From Hyposmocoma kahamanoa (lineage: Eukaryota > Arthropoda > Insecta > Lepidoptera > Cosmopterigidae), in assembly GCF_003589595.1 (NCBI RefSeq), contig NW_020653713.1, positions 2,551,551 through 2,615,550 on the forward strand: 64,000 bases of DNA. The letters run 5' to 3'. Every line of letters starts with the position of its first letter. The stretch's first letter is position 1. Below the pieces are notes generated by a model, which did not search any database, had not been told where the DNA came from, and saw nothing but the letters and a program-made list of their open reading frames with translations. A program made the translations under genes and the position numbers. Shown piece by piece: positions 63,801-64,000 of this stretch.

Positions 63801-63826
63801 ATGGTAGATGCCATCATTACTGTTCA
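42732..63826 (-). CDS. AT-hook/C2H2 zinc-finger protein (partial, 12 exons seen)
   Basis: Gene-level entry. Exons in coding order: 63588-63826, 62248-62440, 59149-59357, 58862-59078, 58022-58146, 56650-56796, 54801-54956, 50211-50423, 48504-48698, 46822-46911, 44770-44829, 42732-42836. Seen: two AT-hook-like motifs (KRKRGRPPKK, KGRGRPKG), at least five C2H2 fingers, then an acidic tail rich in QDG/DGT segments. Several fingers are split by introns and become regular only after splicing, which supports the junctions. Likely a nuclear DNA-binding regulator (inference from domains). The 5' end is beyond the window and one or more finger exons are missing at the assembly gap. I do not recognise the orthologue. 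Confidence 0.85.
42905..43265 (+). repeat. Dispersed repeat D, third copy
   Basis: attgcagtcgatgaatattc, aaaataagaataaagaaggc and tctatcgataaaactgtcga. Upstream of the last zinc-finger exon in its intron. Confidence 0.68.
43568..44736. mobile_element. Relative of the 34603-37867 TIR element, SINE-interrupted
   Basis: The ends atggaccaataattcaaggg and ccccttgcgttattggtctg match the larger element. The interior shares caactagatggcgct, tggattagcgccatcta and ggagattagca. SINE 44040-44250 is inserted. The right end lies about 30 bp from zinc-finger exon 44770. Confidence 0.78.
44040..44250 (-). mobile_element. tRNA-derived SINE, family A
   Basis: Minus-strand full copy with the same A and B boxes and tail; one base lost in the B-box region (ggcccgggatcg). 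Inserted in the TIR element 43568-44736. Confidence 0.88.
44770..44829 (-). CDS. Zinc-finger gene exon: VITQDGQTIPVEINGFNGEE
   Basis: 60-nt phase-0/0 exon with good borders (ttgtttttcag, gtaaat) encoding VITQDGQTIPVEINGFNGEE. It continues the QDG theme of the previous exon. It sits directly beside the end of a 1.2-kb inverted-repeat element. Confidence 0.85.
45190..45412 (-). mobile_element. tRNA-derived SINE, family B
   Basis: Minus copy: ggattcgaaccgacgtcttc and ataccaactaagccacggaa, continuing to ccgtagcgccatctatgaga. Both internal promoter boxes recognisable. In a zinc-finger gene intron. Confidence 0.78.
45465..45800 (+). repeat. AT-rich dispersed repeat, plus copy
   Basis: Shares gccctttattagggataaca, gaggtaggccgaggtttcaa and attacagtagcataacttta with 56060-56330 in reverse orientation. 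Confidence 0.7.
45955..46600 (+). mobile_element. LINE fragment: RT C-terminus and 3' tail
   Basis: The open frame to 46435 reads NLRAKSKLMVPRFRLTKVNN, SFMGNCIRFYNNIPEHILSL and FPKFKNYIKNILIEKSYYKI, typical of the end of jockey-like LINE reverse transcriptases. It is followed by the ttgctcgttcttctcaggag tail and AATAAA-type sequence (46580-46585). Truncated at the 5' side. Confidence 0.8.
46822..46911 (-). CDS. Zinc-finger gene exon: VTDEQGNPLHFTMQDGTQLA
   Basis: 90-nt phase-0/0 exon between gaatatttcag and gtatat. Encodes VTDEQGNPLHFTMQDGTQLA and ITSSDGKSLQ. Together with the next exon it forms QDG-type repeats (MQDGTQL, ITQDGQTI), as often seen in tails of multi-finger proteins. Confidence 0.85.
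46960..48480. other. Zinc-finger gene intron, local duplication only
   Basis: Within 48030-48240 a block is imperfectly doubled (cacgttggcgctcgccttca and tacgttggtgttggccttca). Otherwise unassigned AT-rich sequence. Confidence 0.4.
48504..48698 (-). CDS. Zinc-finger gene exon: Leu/Glu-rich acidic segment
   Basis: Acceptor atgattccag, donor gtgagt, phase 0/0 (65 codons). Encodes AVSLDDSKVLTTCELYSGPS, LLVSQPELEALELEQEELPP, EQLQMESDDLELAEPLELGL and DEHIA. Resembles an acidic activation-type region (inference). Confidence 0.82.
48889..49378. mobile_element. TIR element (agaaatagagacgaaatg), second copy
   Basis: Same ends (agaaatagagacgaaatgcc and atatcgtctttatttctgg), same interior (gcgctccgattggccagtcc and caggtcagttgttggcg). 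Same orientation as 31747-32263. Confidence 0.8.
50211..50423 (-). CDS. Zinc-finger gene exon: acidic region after fingers
   Basis: Acceptor gcatccgcag, donor chosen at gtgaaa (50210) in phase 0. Encodes QVHKQISLLVNDKNQQQTVE, VQQDTEEHDESSLLEITSVP, VDNELEERVIYVTYDVDESE and PAFHILDPEQ. The frame stays open to a stop ending at 50088, so a longer exon or read-through form is possible. It does not supply the missing finger half, so an exon between here and 54801 is absent. Confidence 0.75.
50565..50964. other. Assembly gap (400 N)
   Basis: 400 N bases. The right edge falls inside an LTR end, so the gap hides most of the 5' LTR and its target site, and possibly a zinc-finger exon. The real length is unknown. 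Confidence 0.99.
51002..51079 (+). repeat. 27-bp tandem repeat after the 5' LTR
   Basis: The unit ctctattataaatggtggag plus gcgcgga is repeated almost three times; the last copy diverges (tggacgcac). It straddles the LTR end and the expected primer-binding site, so each unit carries a possible tggtgg... primer site. Confidence 0.85.
51430..52911 (+). CDS. Retroelement gag-protease polyprotein
   Basis: 493 codons from the first ATG. The N-terminal half has retrotransposon gag features: QRFNGFNDVDEFLNQFE, YVFALYLEGPALQWYKTYF and VKHFLKSLIPNFKW. The C-terminal half has an aspartic-protease-like fold: ALVDTNASVSIIS with Asp269, and LIIGQDIL near residue 340. The active-site signature is normally D-T/S-G; here it is DTN, so activity is doubtful. 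No CCHC zinc knuckle is visible. A basic tail follows. The uninterrupted frame suggests recent activity or use in trans by a full element (inference). Confidence 0.8.
   Translation: MYGMSVQRFNGFNDVDEFLNQFETISILNNWSDVQKKYVFALYLEGPALQWYKTYFSSYMTYDVIAQKLREEFPSQIDYAREFYYRRQGPNESLISYFYSLDELAMKANIQDVQFVKHFLKSLIPNFKWMLASNLYLSKEELRKTITQVDDVFNHSYNVRQDIELPVVCHLEHSYCWQTQGDSAPIIRPESKKSEYLVPQAPVVHQDTPCQGYSRAHSSGSSPGSPQRSCQKSATEHVENLSTIDSSSVDRAPFISVFINDVCCEALVDTNASVSIISRCFVEKLQLRIDDSPSFPLRIVGATPINVRSSTKVSLMINGKDYPSKLLVVDDFKEYLIIGQDILKNYSFELSKVEIDNKISSSKSMVDIGPKKEKSPLKTVAKSLDSFSVLPEMISNVDVSDKTCQLRQKRDLDINNYNYDLPKIYIKYNSKSDISNRVRVSNVANLRSDYVKRAASMSSRKEYVDDLQLKQKRMFDKKNRVALSKRYVTRSLG
54180..54800. other. Zinc-finger gene intron, unassigned
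   Basis: A 104-codon open frame on + at 54266-54580 has no motif I recognise. The sequence tttattaatatgggcc (about 54250) resembles the 13318-type TIR end. Confidence 0.35.
54801..54956 (-). CDS. Zinc-finger gene exon: finger completion plus full finger
   Basis: Acceptor cttactccag, donor gtaagt. VLNHPSSVVYHKEAEH completes the preceding CDLCGK finger (x12, H-x4-H). Then YVCNKCGKSFKHKQLLQRHQ and LVH form a regular finger. The exon ends RPYSCK, one cysteine into yet another finger whose remainder was not found. Confidence 0.92.
55133..55310 (+). repeat. Dispersed repeat (catgcgcctgatggtaagc)
   Basis: Third full copy; landmarks gtaagcgacatgcctgttca and ataagttgacaagttccatc. Confidence 0.7.
56060..56330 (-). 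repeat. AT-rich dispersed repeat, reverse copy
   Basis: Reverse of 45465-45800: ttgaaacctcggcctacctc, tgttatccctaataaagggc and taaagttatgctattgcaat. Confidence 0.7.
56650..56796 (-). CDS. Zinc-finger gene exon: fingers, GEKPY linker
   Basis: Start chosen at the acceptor ending 56797 (gttgcag), not the one 12 bases upstream, because AVHQGEKPYVC completes the previous finger with correct spacing. Encodes VCGECGVRFAYPRSLALHAL then SHRRQ (regular finger) and RRFACDLCGK, the start of another finger finished in the next exon. Donor gtgcct. Confidence 0.9.
57149..57320. repeat. 172-bp GC-rich near-perfect hairpin
   Basis: Arms of about 73 bp (ccccgtagcatgcgtatggc, gtcgcgacgcgcgcgataaa, attgagataagcgcgcgct and complements) around a loop of about 25 bp. 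Rich in CG dinucleotides within AT-rich DNA. Confidence 0.88.
57328..57455 (+). mobile_element. Partial copy of the same TIR element
   Basis: accagatgtcgcgacgagta and gcgatttatcaaagctattt match 34680-34800 and 43640-44400. Both ends lost. Confidence 0.55.
57465..57735 (-). repeat. Dispersed repeat, reverse copy
   Basis: Begins with accgacttcaaaacaaagta and ggaggttcaattcgactgta, the reverse of the 15260-15530 terminus. Confidence 0.6.
57740..57970 (+). repeat. Dispersed repeat G, 3' part
   Basis: aaaaaacccattgagcg, attacggtcgactttgattg and acgagcaagtgtgatgaaaa. Abuts zinc-finger exon 58022. Confidence 0.65.
58022..58146 (-). CDS. Zinc-finger gene exon: first part of a finger (CPHCDKMF)
   Basis: Acceptor taatttcag, donor gtaaat. 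Encodes EKAEETVDDSTEVIDPKGKV, KLKCPHCDKMFSSKQSKSMH and IK. The finger has its two cysteines and first histidine here and its second histidine in the next exon, giving H-x4-H and a typical HQGEKPY linker after splicing. Confidence 0.9.
58862..59078 (-). CDS. Zinc-finger gene exon: acidic linker
   Basis: Acceptor gcgttccag, donor gtaaca. Encodes GAPADTDEAPEPAGRDPLLL, PPDLPEVPMTALPDLGDKAK, DDTAEFIKSLVSEKEPASSE and an acidic end. No finger; it is an acidic, proline-containing linker between finger groups. The phase-0 start and 1-nt overhang fit both neighbours. Confidence 0.82.
59149..59357 (-). CDS. Zinc-finger gene exon: first C2H2 finger
   Basis: Acceptor gtgcgcag, donor gtgagt. Encodes RMRPTRSLCAICGAEFSCVG, then RYMSHVAQHG: a regular C-x2-C-x12-H-x3-H finger. 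It is followed by a degenerate one (YRCACAATFATRVAFTQHQL then DSAH), with only one residue between the cysteines and five between the histidines. Very GC-rich; other frames are open but lack motifs. Confidence 0.88.
59846..60054 (-). mobile_element. tRNA-derived SINE, family A
   Basis: Minus-strand full copy, B box and body intact. Lies immediately upstream of the degenerate Gypsy pol. Confidence 0.88.
60075..61960 (+). mobile_element. Degenerate Ty3/Gypsy pol (RT, RNase H, integrase)
   Basis: Fragments appear in order, in different frames. Reverse transcriptase: NTTKGIFMYTRLDFGLANAL and, after a deletion and frameshift, GHIIDKKGLYKCPKK and LKSFLGLVNYYRNFVA. RNase H: FGIRRFHQYLYDRSEPFILK, TDHKPLLAIFG. 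Integrase: TYLVVVDAFSKWAECID, LPETIVSDNDAKIASHEF and IYHPIRNGLAE. Internal stops and a lost RT active-site block make it a pseudogene. No LTRs recognised. It sits antisense in the zinc-finger gene intron between 59358 and 62247. Confidence 0.9.
62248..62440 (-). CDS. Zinc-finger gene exon: second AT-hook
   Basis: Acceptor tttatttcag, donor gttggt. Encodes GKELERIFKEEGVTDGDDSE, an acidic stretch, VPKEPEIIGHMETSGELVVV and VKGKGRGRPK, a second AT-hook-like motif at the exon end. One-base overhang (G) joins the next exon in frame. Confidence 0.85.
62644..62883. mobile_element. Tc1/mariner-type MITE, 240 bp, second copy
   Basis: The ends ctatagtccatctgtttagg and cctaaacaaatggactatag have a TA target site on both sides. 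The interior is the reverse complement of 17595-17834. Confidence 0.87.
63070..63570 (+). mobile_element. Non-LTR retrotransposon RT fragment
   Basis: Reads NIDAQGYEDDLVITVP (the Y-x-DD box of reverse transcriptase), ISAWCQYNELSFINAEKT, VKYLGI and, in another frame, LYKVIVRPIVIYTSVAW. Matches RT domains of jockey/R1-type LINEs but is frameshifted. It lies in a zinc-finger gene intron just before exon 63588. Confidence 0.8.
63588..63826 (-). CDS. Zinc-finger gene exon: AT-hook KRKRGRPPKK
   Basis: Acceptor tttcag (minus strand), donor gtaatt. Encodes NSNDGIYHEEHPISLQVSGL, ERPKRKRGRPPKKPKSPEEI, a charged Glu/Ala/Lys helix, and KRRRKTPNRFKEAVQ. The GRP core flanked by basic residues is a classic AT-hook that binds the minor groove of AT-rich DNA. 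It begins with two bases of a split codon, so an upstream exon exists outside the window. Ends in phase 0. Confidence 0.87.
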
Positions 63827-64000
63827 CTGAAACTGATTAATAGTGTTTTTAGATTGTTATCACCATTCTAGGTTGTAGTTGGTTCAGCCAGTATCCATTG
63901 CCATCCAGCATGGTAATAATGCCAGTATTATGGGAACTCTTTTGCCAGACACTATAGACAGCTGGAGTTTTTTTTAAGTAAGACAAATTCTCTTGTAAAT

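Overview
The window is eukaryotic nuclear DNA. The intron-rich genes have GT-AG borders, short GC-rich exons sit in AT-rich introns, and tRNA-derived SINEs, jockey/CR1-like LINE tails, Ty3/Gypsy pieces and fold-back MITEs are everywhere. The proteins are insect-like and the repeat tails are of types common in moths and butterflies, so a lepidopteran genome is the best inference. I see no bacterial gene, operon, CRISPR array, rRNA or free-standing tRNA gene.

Layout. (1) 1248-38954, + strand: the 3' part of the Patronin/CAMSAP gene, which encodes a microtubule minus-end binding protein. Nineteen exons were assembled by reading splice borders and phases, about 1,385 codons in all. They run from the end of the calponin-homology domain, through the coiled-coil region and a large low-complexity exon with the KGFYISFDD motif, to the C-terminal CKK domain and its stop codon. 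The first exons lie upstream of the window. (2) 38955-42731: tail-to-tail intergenic region with a probable Patronin 3' UTR, a tandem-repeat block and a reverse LINE tail. (3) 63826 down to 42732, - strand: an AT-hook/C2H2 zinc-finger protein. Twelve exons were recovered. The 5' end is outside the window and at least one finger exon is missing at an assembly gap (50565-50964). I do not recognise the orthologue.

Mobile DNA fills the introns. It includes a gag-protease-only LTR element (about 50965-54174), a degenerate Ty3/Gypsy pol (60075-61960), three tRNA-derived SINE families (11 copies), several LINE 3' fragments and at least ten inverted-repeat elements. Two elements are nested like Russian dolls at 34594-37876. 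Several MITE families are present in two or three copies, which allows their ends and target-site duplications to be read here.

The two genes need not work together: one organises non-centrosomal microtubules, the other is probably a nuclear DNA-binding protein. I found no convincing undescribed multi-gene system. The items most worth checking are the GC-AG intron with a MITE-derived read-through tail in Patronin, the gag-protease LTR element with an altered protease motif, the nested palindrome, and the incomplete zinc finger beside the gap.
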